Made by a program: the position numbers and the translations under genes. 64,000 nucleotides of DNA from Carposina sasakii (taxonomy: Eukaryota; Arthropoda; Insecta; Lepidoptera; Carposinidae), in NCBI GenBank assembly GCA_014607495.2, contig CP053175.1, positions 3,720,001 through 3,784,000 of the forward strand, in the 5' to 3' direction. Under the pieces are notes generated by a model. That model was given only the letters and a program-made list of their open reading frames with translations. It ran no database searches and was not told the DNA's origin. Shown here in pieces: positions 19,889-29,508 of this stretch; the first letter of the stretch is position 1; each line of letters starts with the position of its first letter.

Positions 19889-20234
19889 TGTTTGACGGCC
19901 GATTGGTCTAGTAGGTAGTGACCCTGCCTGCGACGCCATAGGTCCTGGGTTCGAATCCCGGTAGGTGCAAACATTGATATGATGAATATCGATGTTTATT
20001 TCCGAGACATGGATGTTTCTATACTTGTCTATGTATTTAGTATTCAGTGGTTAGAGCACTGACAAGTGGAATGCAGAGGTCGTGGTTTCGATTCCCACCC
20101 GGGTGAGGAAATTTTTCCATTTCTTTATTAATAATTTTATAATATGTATTTATATACCGTTGCTTAGTACCCACGACACAAGACCTTAGTGGATCTTAGT
20201 GTGGGACTAGGTCAAATGTGTTGTGAAGTGTGTG
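19889..20234 (+). mobile_element. SINE family E, full length, interrupted by SINE F
   Basis: tRNA-like head: TTGGTCTAGTAGG near the A box and GGTTCGAATCCC as B box. The body has AACATTGATATGATGAATAT and GTATTTATATACCGTTGC, ending at GGACTAGGTCAAATGTGTTG and TGAAGTGTG. It is split at 20040-20142 by a second SINE with a perfect 10-bp target duplication. Confidence 0.88.
20040..20142 (+). mobile_element. SINE family F inserted in SINE E
   Basis: It has a tRNA-like head (CAGTGGTTAGAGCACTGAC and B box GGTTTCGATTCCCACC), then GGTGAGG and an AT-rich tail. TATGTATTTA is present at both 20030-20039 and 20143-20152 as target duplication. Other F copies, all reverse: 50545, 59630 and 63778. Confidence 0.88.
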
Positions 20235-20276
20235 AGTTCAACGAAGATATAGTTGTATGTGTATACTGGATATGTT

Positions 20277-20325
20277 TTTTTTTTTTTTCTCTGCTGCATC
20301 CGCTGACGTAGCCAGCGCCTTTATA
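20277..20325 (-). mobile_element. Tiny poly(A) retroposed fragment with 15-bp target duplication
   Basis: A 49-base insert of T12 then CTCTGCTGCATCCGCTGACG and TAGCCAGCGCCTTTATA is flanked by identical TATACTGGATATGTT at 20262-20276 and 20326-20340. On the minus strand this is a 37-nt RNA-derived end plus poly(A), a target-primed reverse transcription product. The source RNA is not recognised. Confidence 0.75.
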
Positions 20326-20375
20326 TATACTGGATATGTTATATTTATATACATATATATATAGACTTGTACGTT

Positions 20376-21149
20376 CGTCGGACCGAATGTATCCGATCAC
20401 GAAACAAATGGGGTCACTTCAGAGTAGACCTCCAGTTCCTCAACTTACGATCAGGTAATCATATGCGTCATAGTAAGCAGACTATTCGAAATATCCCAAA
20501 GCCTTTAAACATTTGCTTAAGAGCTTATTTAGGCTTTGCATGAAGAATGTATAAAAGAGGAGGGCTATGAAGTGAGTCGTGTGGATGCCATCATTAGGCG
20601 GAGGTTGATAACGCATGTAACCACACGCTTGTGCTCCGAAATGTAACCGTATAAAATTACAAAGTAGCGCTTTTATAGTACTTTTTATAGGTAATATTGC
20701 CATCTAGCGATGAGTAATTGCACTAGTAAAACAATATTGAACGATTTTGATAATGAGCAAGTAGTTTGACTAGTCACTACAAGGTGGATTCTATGTAAAT
20801 GGGCAGGGCTACAGTGTTCAATGCTCCCCTCGTCCCATACTTCACCCCCGCTCCGCGGCACACTATTTTTGTATGAAAATATACTTAGTCGCTACTCCTC
20901 TTTATTTCTTCTCCATGGCTTAGCTTAACCTAAATGACACTTCTAGTTTCTTTATAATCAGTGTTAACTTTACAATTGTAACGATTTGTGAATATAATCG
21001 TGAGACAAATAAAACTATGTCGACGCCTAAATAACTCGCTGATGCGACCTTAAGGTCAATTTATTGCAAGTTTAAATGGGTAGAATGCAAATGATTTAAC
21101 AAAAAGTTTAGATTAACGTAGTGTTAGGCTATTATATAGGTACTTAGGG
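20376..21149. other. Mostly unrecognised; weak LINE relic near 20570-20660
   Basis: On the minus strand at about 20660-20570 the frame reads RLHFGAQACGY, resembling [13 protein letters not shown] of LINE L (42573, 51883) but badly decayed. The rest shows nothing I can support. Confidence 0.35.
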
Positions 21150-21290
21150 CTGATTTTACCAAACGTCAGATAGCCTATAAGAAGTATAAAGTTATTGTTG
21201 TCTTTCTCTAAAACTTGATCGTGATAGAGGCAGCATCAACTTTATTCTTCAGATAGGCTATCTGAGGTTTGAAAAAATCGGCCCTATATT
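21150..21290. mobile_element. Inverted-repeat MITE, about 140 bp, TA-flanked
   Basis: AGGGCTGATTTTACCAAACG and the inverse of AGGGCCGATTTTTTCAAACC face each other and continue CAGATAGCCTAT on both arms for about 48 bases. Decayed relatives with GATCAAGTTTTAGAGAA and TCGGCCCTA lie at 36120-36255 and 55070-55195. Confidence 0.75.
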
Positions 21291-21362
21291 TATATCTAGA
21301 TAGTAGATAGCCATATTGCTGAATATTGTGCAGTTAGTAATCCTGCTGTCTATAATATTAAA

Positions 21363-21588
21363 GCCCCGAGCACACCGGGTGCTTATGCGTAAACGTAAGC
21401 GTAGACGTCTGCGTTGACGTGGACGTACAATTAGTTATAATGTATGGAACCTTATAGGTTAGGGCAGATCGGATGCATATGCGTAGACGTCAAGCGGTGT
21501 AGCCTGTCTTATACAGTTCCATAATTTACAACTCAGCGGAACGTGCACGTCTACGCTTACGTGCACGCACACGCATCCGGTCTGTTCG
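21363..21588. mobile_element. CGT-periodic inverted-repeat element P, copy 1
   Basis: Long arms start GCCCCGAGCACACCGGG at the left and the inverse of CGAACAGACCGGATGCG at the right. Both arms, and a third block in the middle, are built from repeated six-base steps beginning CGT (for example CGTAAGCGTAGACGT). It is far richer in CpG than its surroundings. Copy 2 is at 47100-47322. Confidence 0.75.
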
Positions 21589-21635
21589 TTGCCACGCCAC
21601 TGACTATTATTTATAGTAGTACGCTGGACATGGTT

Positions 21636-21740
21636 TGACGACCGATTAGCACAGCATGAAGACCCTGCCTGCTATAGGTTGTGAGTTTGAATCCCGTTTA
21701 AAGTCTTTGTTTTATACATGCTAAACATAATTAACTTATA
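21636..21740 (+). mobile_element. SINE family E head, diverged
   Basis: GACGACCGATTAGCACAGCA, GACCCTGCCTGC and the B-box-like GTTTGAATCCCG match the E head. The body is lost. Confidence 0.6.
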
Positions 21741-21844
21741 TGGACAATTTTGCACCCAAATCGACTCAAGGCAAACTAATTGCATATAAATTATCTGATA
21801 GCTTCAATTTTATTTCATAGCTTAAGCCTTTCTTGACTCCTTCT

Positions 21845-21915
21845 ATACATACCAGCCTAATTGCAGTCCACAACTGGACGTAGGCCTCCCCCTGGCACGC
21901 CACAAGACGACATAC
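21845..21915 (-). mobile_element. Repeat H/RTE tail fragment, reverse
   Basis: GCCTAATTGCAGTCCACAAC, TGGACGTAGGCCTCCCCCTG and GCACGCCACAAGACGAC are the inverse of the H 3' end. Confidence 0.65.
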
Positions 21916-22327
21916 TTATAAAAGACCATTGGATGGTTTTGGTCACTTTTCCATATACTGCATTTCAATTAAATTCCACCAATGGATTTAAATATAACAC
22001 TGCATCAATTGGAATCTAGAATTATTTTACTCAAACAAATAATTCTACAAATTCCAACATTGTATTCATATGTTAATACGAGTCTATTATTTATTGAACG
22101 TCTATATTAATCGGCTTTCGGAAAATTGCACACAAAGTGTTTGAAGGGTTACACGTTAACAGAAATGTAATATATTGCTTTGCTTTGTATTAGGAAAATT
22201 TAGTGCCCGTAGCTTATTGGATATGTGGATATGATTTCGAGTAAGTTACTCGTATTCTATGACACGACTAAATATAGATAGAAGAGAAGCTTAGGCTTGA
22301 CCTAGCTTTCATCAATACGTATATAGA
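21916..22327. other. No recognised feature
   Basis: AT-rich; nothing supported. Confidence 0.4.
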
Positions 22328-22470
22328 TATTTATGCACGGCTGTGTTCACAAAAAGAGATAGCCAGAACTACAAAATCACGAAAGAGATCCTACGGTATA
22401 GGTTTATATAGCGGAGTCAGATATAAAAGGTCAGATATAAGTTGATAGGTCATCGCCTGAGAGTCAAATC
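22328..22470 (+). repeat. Interspersed repeat family I copy
   Basis: CACGGCTGTGTTCAC, GATAGCCAGAACTAC, AATCACGAAAGAGATCCTA, ATAGCGGAGTCAGATATAAA and GTCATCGCCTGAGAG. It is 3' truncated. Confidence 0.65.
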
Positions 22471-22504
22471 CAACAACGGGTTGTGTACTAAAGAAGATAC
22501 ACTT

Positions 22505-22932
22505 GTGGGGTAAGCACGAACCTTTTTACCCGACTGCGCGACGCAAAGGAGTGGTATTGTGTTTAACAGCCTATGTATGTATGTTTGTATGTTCCTTTGA
22601 AGCACTACACAGACCAAACGCCTCGGCCGATTTTTATGATTCATACGTCAATCGATTCCTCTTAGTCCGGCGAGTGTCACTAAAGACATGACGTTAGTAA
22701 AAATCCAATATGGCGACTAATTGACGCCATTTTGTGTCAATGAAAAAAAAATTAAAGTCGACAAATCTATCGAGTAGGGGTATCGTTGAATAGGTATTTA
22801 AAATCATTTTTAGGTTTCTCTCAACATTTTTTTACGCGACGTATTGCTAGCGACTTGCTAGCAAAATCTATGTGATTTGACAGTTTGACGCTAGCGTTAC
22901 GGACTATCGAGAGGTTCGTGCATACCCCTCTG
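22505..22932. mobile_element. MITE J copy 2, split by a 299-bp insertion
   Basis: The left end GTGGGGTAAGCACGAACC and the right part ACGCGACGTATTGCTAGCG to GGTTCGTGCATACCCCTC are together one J element. At 22530-22828 a foreign sequence is inserted with TTTTTAC duplicated on both sides (22523-22529 and 22829-22835). Confidence 0.8.
22530..22828 (+). mobile_element. Insertion of family U/K type in MITE J
   Basis: It begins CCGACTGCGCGACGCAAAGG followed by a TATGTATGTATGTTTG block. A reverse fragment with the same start lies at about 25440-25490. The start resembles family K (ACTGCGCCAGAAGG). The 7-bp target duplication fits a DNA transposon or a retroposon; the class is undecided. Confidence 0.6.
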
Positions 22933-23330
22933 ATGTAGGTATTCTAGTGAAGCGGCACATTAGCACTGATTATCGGATCATACAATCTCACTGATAGATA
23001 TATCATTGTAACAACATTATACAAATCCAATGCTAATTCGGAATATTTATGGCCTTTAATCATGAATTCACTAAAATTACAATGACGGTCAAATATATCA
23101 AAGGCGTTCGTGTGATACGTGCCAATACTGTACTACGAATAAGTAGATATTTCCTGTAATTGGTGCTATTTTGTGTGCTAGATTTAATGCAATCGATATT
23201 TATATTTATTCGCAAAGTCATAATCATAGGAGGATCTAGGAATAATTTGAATGATTGGGGGGAGCACAAAGGGCAGGTTTAATTATAACTTTTTTTATCA
23301 GATCACAGATTGGATTACTGCAAGAAAGAG
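22933..23330. other. No recognised feature
   Basis: A 69-codon reverse frame at 23060-23269 has no domain. Confidence 0.35.
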
Positions 23331-23525
23331 CACTCTGACAGACTGCAGAAAAAACAGAATTTCGCAACCATCCGGGATAAAAAGTAGCCTATGTGATATG
23401 TCTGTTCTCAGGCCCTAAACTATCGCTCCGTGTAAATTCTATCTAAATAGATTCAATAGTTTTTTTAGCGTGAAAGCCAGATAGACAGAAAGATAGACAG
23501 AGAGATACTTCCGCATTTATAACAA
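23331..23525 (-). mobile_element. Helitron fragment, reverse
   Basis: ACTGCAGAAAAAACAGAATT, CCGGGATAAAAAGTAGCCTA, CAGGCCCTAAAC, GCGTGAAAG and GATACTTCCGCATTTATAA follow the order in the complete copy at 32119. Both termini are decayed. Confidence 0.65.
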
Positions 23526-23539
23526 ATCATGATGTGTCA

Positions 23540-23877
23540 GGTCAGGTCTCCGACCGTATTTCGGCCAAGGCGACCAACCTCTACGGAGATTGACCAGGGG
23601 ATATTTTATATTGCACAAGTGTGTGCGCAAACACAGATGCACTCTCTATTCCGTCACTCTCATAGTCCGATGGGACGGAACGCCGACACGACCGGAGAGA
23701 GATCAGGCGCAGGACCAACGGTTTCACGTGCTTTCCGAGGCACGAGCTAAGTGACAATTTTACAACATTCAAATCTATACATCAAATAAATTCATTGGTA
23801 CAAGCCCGTGACTGGGATCGAACTTATACCTCCCGCTTGGAAGGTGCACGTCTTAATCACTGGGCTATCACCGCTAA
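23540..23877 (-). mobile_element. SINE family G, full length, reverse
   Basis: The complement carries A box TAGCCCAGTGATTAAG and B box AGTTCGATCCCAG, and every body block of the copy at 8463. The (ATC)n tail is not present at the 23540 end. Confidence 0.85.
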
Positions 23878-24562
23878 ACACATTTAGGGAGGATAACGCA
23901 CCTTTAGATAGTCCATATTGTGATAACTATCGCTGACTAGTCGAGCATAACGTAATCTTAATGCAAATTTATCACATAGCAGATTAGATTTCTGCTAAGG
24001 TACTTAAGGTGATGAAGGATGCATTATACTCGCGCCTCGTCGCGCTCTAATACAAATCCGTGCAAAATGACTAAAAGTCATTTATTACCGATATCATTAT
24101 AAGTTTTATGACTTTAATGTCATAGGCATCAATCGTCGACTATGGTTTGGGTCACAAATCATTTTTAGGATTAGGCAGCGTGTTTTAGCATGAAAGAACC
24201 CTGCGGTATTTTAAACAGATTTTTGTAAGTTAACTGAATTCATCAAAAAAATTGAAAGAAAAATTAACAGTTGGTTGTTTATGTTGTTGTTATTTGTTTG
24301 CTAAGAGCGCTATTATGAAAATAAAGAACATAACTATGCTATGCCAGGGTCCTGTAAATTTTTAGCAGTCCCTGTTTTTTTTAATTGTCTTTTATATAAT
24401 CCCTCTTTTTTAAATAGTTTTTATGTATCAAAGTACTTGAGTACTTATCTACTCATATAAATAAATAAAATTGCTATAGAAACTTAAATTTTACAAAAAG
24501 TTTTTTTAGTGTTGCAAATCTAAGATGTGGTGGCTGGCAGCGGGCCAATTTATATTGATTTA
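23878..24562. other. No recognised feature
   Basis: AT-rich, no repeat copies or coding signatures seen. Confidence 0.4.
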
Positions 24563-24867
24563 TCTATAATATAAAAATAAATCCTTAATTTTGTTGGTAA
24601 GCGCGGATCTCGAGGACGACTGAACCGATTTCGCTAACTCTTTTTTAGCGTATTCCTTGAAGTACAAGGATGGATCTAACGGTGAGAAAATTTTTAAAAA
24701 ATGCGTAAATATGTCTAAAAATAACCCTTTTCTATACTTCCATACAAACAATTTGTTCGAAATTTGAAAGTTCGAATATTAGTAAAGAGATTCCGGGAAG
24801 GCAAAACAAATTGAGGGACGTTAGTTCAAAGGACGTGGGACAGGACAACGTCTGTCGGGTCCGCTAG
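24563..24867 (+). mobile_element. Non-autonomous Helitron, complete (305 bp)
   Basis: It starts TCTATAATATAAAAAT, has the TGAACCGATTTCGCTAAC block and ends with a GACAGGAC-AAC-GTCTGTC hairpin, GGGTCCG and CTAG. The flanking bases are A on the left and T on the right. It is a different Helitron family from 11729. Confidence 0.85.
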
Positions 24868-25167
24868 TTCTAATATAAAAACATAGGCACCAACCGCGTC
24901 TCTTGCATTGCAGAGATTACAATTTAAAAATGCTACGGAACTATATTTCACTATACACCACTTGAATATGCCCGGTAGGTCTCTCATCTAATTTTCATTT
25001 TCTGGTTTAACTTAAGGTGATTTTTCATCACTGTACCATTAATAACATAATCAATCAATACCCGTTTTGAGCTTATCGATTTAGTGGTTCCCCCTATAAT
25101 ATGATTTGAGATGGATGACTTTTGTAGAATCTAGTTAAAATGGCTTAAAAATATCCATTACAATCAG

Positions 25168-25262
25168 ATTTGATGTAACGGTCCGCCTCCAGACGGATGG
25201 CATACATTCGATCCTAGTCTCGCGCCTGTACTAATGAATTTATACTATGTGCCGATTTTTCA
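25168..25262 (+). mobile_element. SINE family G, head fragment
   Basis: The GGTCCGCCTCCAGACGGATG region leads to a B-box-like TTCGATCCTAG, then CGCGCCTGTACTAATGAATT. It is 3' truncated. Confidence 0.6.
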
Positions 25263-25489
25263 TACAAACATAATGCTAATAATGCTGCTACCCATATACT
25301 AGGAAAAATATCAGCTGATCACATATCCGCCATTTTAGTTTTAGTCATTGTAGAGTGCGTTTCCTCGATCGTTCCGATGAATGATGGTGCTGCAGGTTAG
25401 GTTAGGTTAGCCATAGGGTATGACCACATTTTCTGTTTCACTGCACAAAAACAATACCACTCCTTTGCGTCGTGCAGTCGGGTAAAAAA

Positions 25490-26104
25490 ATGTTAGTTCC
25501 GTAATATTTATAATAACTATTATATGAAACGGAAAATATAGAAAAATATGTCATGTATATACATGTCAAGCGAAAAGACAAAATTGGGGCCCGGATATAA
25601 ATGGTGACAACTTCATTATGCGTCGTCATATTGAGTCATCATATGTGATATGTTCATTACATTACATTATATTTACTCCATTAGCGTGCACGCTTCAAAT
25701 AGATATTCAGATTGCGGTCTCCAATACCTCCTACATCATAGTTCCCAGTTCTTCACGTTTGACAAATGACCTTTTGAAATAGGATAAGGACAGCATTTGA
25801 CCTTCGGGACCAATGGGGACGAAAGGGCTGGAACTATAGTGTGAGAGCCCTTTCATATAACACCTACTTCAAGGACGCATGACGTTATGTAAGGTAATTA
25901 TAAATTAGACACATTTTAGATCTTATTGTTTTTTTTAATAGCCTGCACGTATACAATTGTTGGGCAAAAGCCTCCCCGATTAGATCTTTATTTTTTTAAT
26001 GGCGAGAATTCTGAAATAAATATAATAATTTACTAGTGTACTAAATAAGTTAGATTTTAGGAAAAATACAAAATATAATGATTTCACGACGACGTCCTGC
26101 CCCC
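25490..26104. other. Mostly unrecognised; one RTE-tail relic
   Basis: At 25945-25985 GCCTGCACGTATACAATTGT and TGGGCAAAAGCCTCCCC look like a decayed reverse RTE/H tail. The rest is blank to me. Confidence 0.35.
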
Positions 26105-26187
26105 CTAGCATGACCACGCATCGTGGATATCGTGGCTAAATGTCGATAAATCGGTTTATCATTATCGTATTACGCAGGCCATGCTAG
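26105..26187. mobile_element. MITE family M, copy 2 (83 bp, internally deleted)
   Basis: Ends CTAGCATGACCACGCATCG and GCAGGCCATGCTAG are both kept; most of the middle is missing compared with 18234. Confidence 0.75.
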
Positions 26188-26790
26188 GCTTGCCGATGCC
26201 GTTGAATGTCTTTAATCTTTTATTAATGCAATATTTCAAAAATGTAAAAAGTTAGAAAATAATTGACAACAATGAAAATGAATATATTATTTGTTCGACA
26301 GCTATAGTGCTCGAAGATAATGGATATTTTAACCATAGCATCTCAAACTATAAACTACTGATTTACAATATGATCTTAATTCTCCTTTCCGGTCTTAGAA
26401 TTTACTATAATTGGGTTCGATAAATTAAAATATCCTTGAATTGGACAGAGTCCGTTTCATAATACGATTCCCTATGCGGTTATAGAAATAAATTAATTCA
26501 TACACAAAGCAACTAGCGCCATATCGTTCAAAGGAATACTTACCTACAATTTACAAAAATATACAAATCATTTTGGATATGTACAATTTTTCGGCTTTAC
26601 ACAGTTGAAATAATGCAATATTTTGATTGACGGTATAAATAAGTATACCTATAGAAAGCAAAAATCTATATTTATTTATTTATAACAACAACCATATTAC
26701 TAAGCATTACAGCTTGCGCCAATGCGCTTTGAAATGTAGATATTATAATAACTTTAACAATCATAATGTGCATTAAAATATCAGATAAAA
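26188..26790. other. AT-rich, no recognised feature
   Basis: No frame over 60 codons and no repeat copy recognised. Confidence 0.4.
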
Positions 26791-26919
26791 AATAGGCATT
26801 CATGCTCACTCATTCACCATCTCACAGTATCTCAGACACTCACGACTCACAGACGGCCATGCACTCATAAACAGATCACACTCTGGTGCTGATGCCAAGA
26901 GTGCATTGATTCATTATTA

Positions 26920-27020
26920 TCAATTCATCATTATCAATATTTGCCCTACCGGCATTCGAACCCAGGACCTGTGGCGTCGCAGGCAGGGTCACTACCAACT
27001 ACACCAATCAGTTGTCAATT
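26920..27020 (-). mobile_element. SINE family E head, reverse
   Basis: ACCGGCATTCGAACCCAGGA is the inverse B box, followed by GGTCACTACCAACTACACCA. The body to the left is decayed. Confidence 0.7.
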
Positions 27021-27361
27021 GAAAAACCATCTGAATAAATTTTGATATTGTTCTTAGTGATGAGACGCTAAGAATCAAAAATCAAGTCACATGAAAGCAT
27101 AATTACAACTTATAGGTAATATATCGGCTCTGACTTTTTTGGTTACATCCTATACCTATTATGTTACGTTTTGTCAATCATATGTTAGCGTTTCGAGGCT
27201 ATATGACCACCACGTGAAACTAAATTTATAATCACATCATACCATAATGGTTATAATCGTCTAAAGGAGAACTGATGAAGTCAAATTCTGTTAAGTCAAT
27301 TCTCCTTTATGACAATGTCTGTAGTATACAAAACATCCTTTTTTTTTTTTTTTAAATATTG

Positions 27362-27588
27362 ACACACTTCACAACACATTGACCTAGTCCCACACTAAGA
27401 TCCCTAAGGTCTTGTGTCGTGGGTACTAAGCAACGGTATATAAATACATAGATAAGTATATAAACATCCATGACTCGGAAACAAACATCGATGTTCATCA
27501 CATCAATGTTTGCACCTACCGGGATTCGAACCCAGGACCTATGGCGTTGCAGGTCGGGCCACTACCAACTACACCAATCGGCCGTCTT
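27362..27588 (-). mobile_element. SINE family E, full length, reverse
   Basis: It runs from CACTTCACAACACATTGACC to the inverse head (GGGATTCGAACCCAGGACCT, ACTACACCAATCGGCCG). A T15 run just left (27340-27354) is the inverse of a poly(A) tail. The 78-codon frame 27510-27746 starts inside it and is not a gene. Confidence 0.88.
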
Positions 27589-27960
27589 GTTATATTTATG
27601 TTTGTAGTATCCAAATCTTCTCTCTTGGCACACTCCCAGTTCTACAACTCATCGGATTAAAATATGAGAGACCCTCACGTTTAGTCCAAATTTACATAAT
27701 TGTGTCACGTTTACATATAAATTTTATCTTCGTGCTATGTTTCTAGATATAAATAACAATAAATAAGAACTTTACTCGCCCAGTTGGGATGAAATTGGTC
27801 CTGTTTTTGTTAATAAATTGGCCGATATTTTTTTGAAAATACATTTAAAATAATGTTGTTTTTATTTCAGTTTTTTTCTTGTTTTATACTTTTGAAATTT
27901 ATTTGATGAAATAATAATTTTAATGTTAGTTTAATGCCCCTTGAGGGCATGTGAAACTAA
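27589..27960. other. No recognised feature
   Basis: AT-rich; nothing supported. Confidence 0.4.
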
Positions 27961-27964
27961 TTAA

Positions 27965-28225
27965 TATACCTTCTTCTTCATCATCAGCCTATTGCAGTCC
28001 ACTGCTGGACGTAGGCCTCGCCCAGGGCACGCCACAAGGCTACTGCCACAGGGGGGTTTTGCCTATAATCACCACGCTGGGCAGGCGGGTTAGTGACCGC
28101 AGTGTGATTTTCGGACTATGTTGTCAGTACGGGAGGCGCTGCTGCCCACCTCCCGGAAACCATTAAACGCCTCGTACGATACCCACGGGCAGGCAGGCAA
28201 CTCTACTCTGCCGGCACCATGCCTA
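27965..28225 (-). mobile_element. RTE-tailed repeat H, full length, reverse
   Basis: TTCATCATCAGCCTATTGCA, CCACTGCTGGACGTAGGCCT, then CACCACGCTGGGCAGGCGGG, GGGAGGCGCTGCTGCCCACC and TGCCGGCACCAT. The 71-codon frame on the plus strand is incidental. Confidence 0.85.
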
Positions 28226-28482
28226 TTAATATGCTTATTAAACAATAATTTTTATGGTTGAAATCAAATACGAAATGGAAACAGTTTCAATATTAATTAT
28301 GTGAACTATATTATATACTGGAAACTATGATTGAGAACACGCTATCCCTATGTATGCTTCATTATTTAATAAATTAAATGAATTAATGTGTCGACAATAG
28401 AATGACGAGTAACTTATTATTCGAAGAAGTCGAATAAACAACTTACGGGGCGTTATATCAGACGATGTACTCGTACTAGCAA

Positions 28483-28592
28483 CATGTCACCGATCTTTTA
28501 CAATCTGTCCCCGCTATAATACTAAATATGCATGACCGTAGAACCTCCATCATGATCGTGCAGTACAGATCCATTTTGGAAACACAGCCTAA
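28483..28592 (-). repeat. Interspersed repeat family I, reverse
   Basis: CATGTCACCGATCTTTTACA, TGTCCCCGCTATA, CATGATCGTGCAG and TTTGGAAACACAGCC are the inverse of family I blocks. Confidence 0.6.
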
Positions 28593-28879
28593 GTAAGATC
28601 CCATTGCACATCTGTTGGATAAAAACCTTATTATTATATTTTAGTAGCATTAGTCAGGCAAAAGTAAAATCTCATAACTTGCACTTCCTTTCACTCAGAA
28701 CCATAATATCAACTTTACAGCTGATTATAAAATAATATTGCCTGAAAAATCAAATTTTCGCCAATCTTTTAATCCCGAGTCTATTAAAGAACCAATTTTA
28801 ACAGTGAAGTAAAAAACACGAAGCTTATACAAATGGAGTTTTTTATGTTGGTCAGTATTTTTTTTTTGCCCTAAACTCG

Positions 28880-29248
28880 AAGTAGGGTCACTAGGACTGC
28901 AGATTCATAAAGTAAATCCCTCAGCCTCGTTAAGGATAGTGGGGCCAACCCCCCTAGCATAACAACGCATCGTGAATATCGTATCGTACGATATCGTGTC
29001 GTCTCTATACAAAATTCAACATGGCGGCTTTATTTATCATATTTTGACAGGCTTTGCAATATTTGCCGTAAAATCGATCATATCGTGTTTCGAAGGTCAT
29101 GCTACTTCGCAGATGTAAATGATCAGTGATAAGTTGCTATCTTATCACCGAAGAAAATGCCCGAGTTCTTTAGTAGACTCTTTCGATACGCACGGAAGGA
29201 GATGCAGCTGATGTATTCTAGTGAAGCTTCGCATCAGAACATGACTGC
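28880..29248 (+). repeat. Interspersed repeat family I, interrupted by MITE M
   Basis: The left part is weak (TCGTTAAGGATAGTGGGGCC). The right part is clear: GATCAGTGATAAGTTGCTA, CGGAAGGAGATGCAGCTGAT and CTAGTGAAGC. MITE M copy 3 lies between them. Confidence 0.65.
28954..29103. mobile_element. MITE family M, copy 3, inside repeat I
   Basis: CTAGCATAACAACGCATCG start, ATCGTATCGTACGATATCG palindrome, AACATGGCGGC block and GGTCATGCTA end. Confidence 0.75.
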
Positions 29249-29296
29249 CTAATGAAGGTTTTAGTCACCTAATAATGGAACTCGGAGAACCGTAAA

Positions 29297-29508
29297 TCTT
29301 ACTAATATTATAAACGCGAAAGTTTGTGAGTATGCATGGATGGATGTTTGTTATTCTTTCATGTAAAAACGGCTGGAGCGATTTTAATAAAATTTGGTAC
29401 GGAGTTAGCTGACACCCTGGATTAACACATAGGCTACTTTTTATCCCGGATAATTTCGACATTTTGTTTTTTCTGCAGTCCACGCGTACAAAGTCACGGG
29501 CGTCCACT
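29297..29508 (+). mobile_element. Non-autonomous Helitron with terminal CTAG split
   Basis: It begins TCTTACTAATATTATAAACG after an A and ends with GTCCACGCGTACAAAGTCAC, GGGCGTCCACT. The last bases of its CTAGT terminus reappear at 30587-30590, after the TIR element, so the Helitron was complete (about 213 bp) before that insertion. Confidence 0.8.

Noticed and set aside
19890..19965. Possible functional tRNA gene
   Set aside because: It is the head of SINE E; several copies share the same downstream body.
23529..23772. Overlapping frames on both strands
   Set aside because: Both lie within SINE G.
25395..25415. GGTTAGGTTAGGTTAG, resembling the insect telomere unit TTAGG
   Set aside because: Only about three units in the middle of ordinary DNA; no array and no telomeric retrotransposon beside it.
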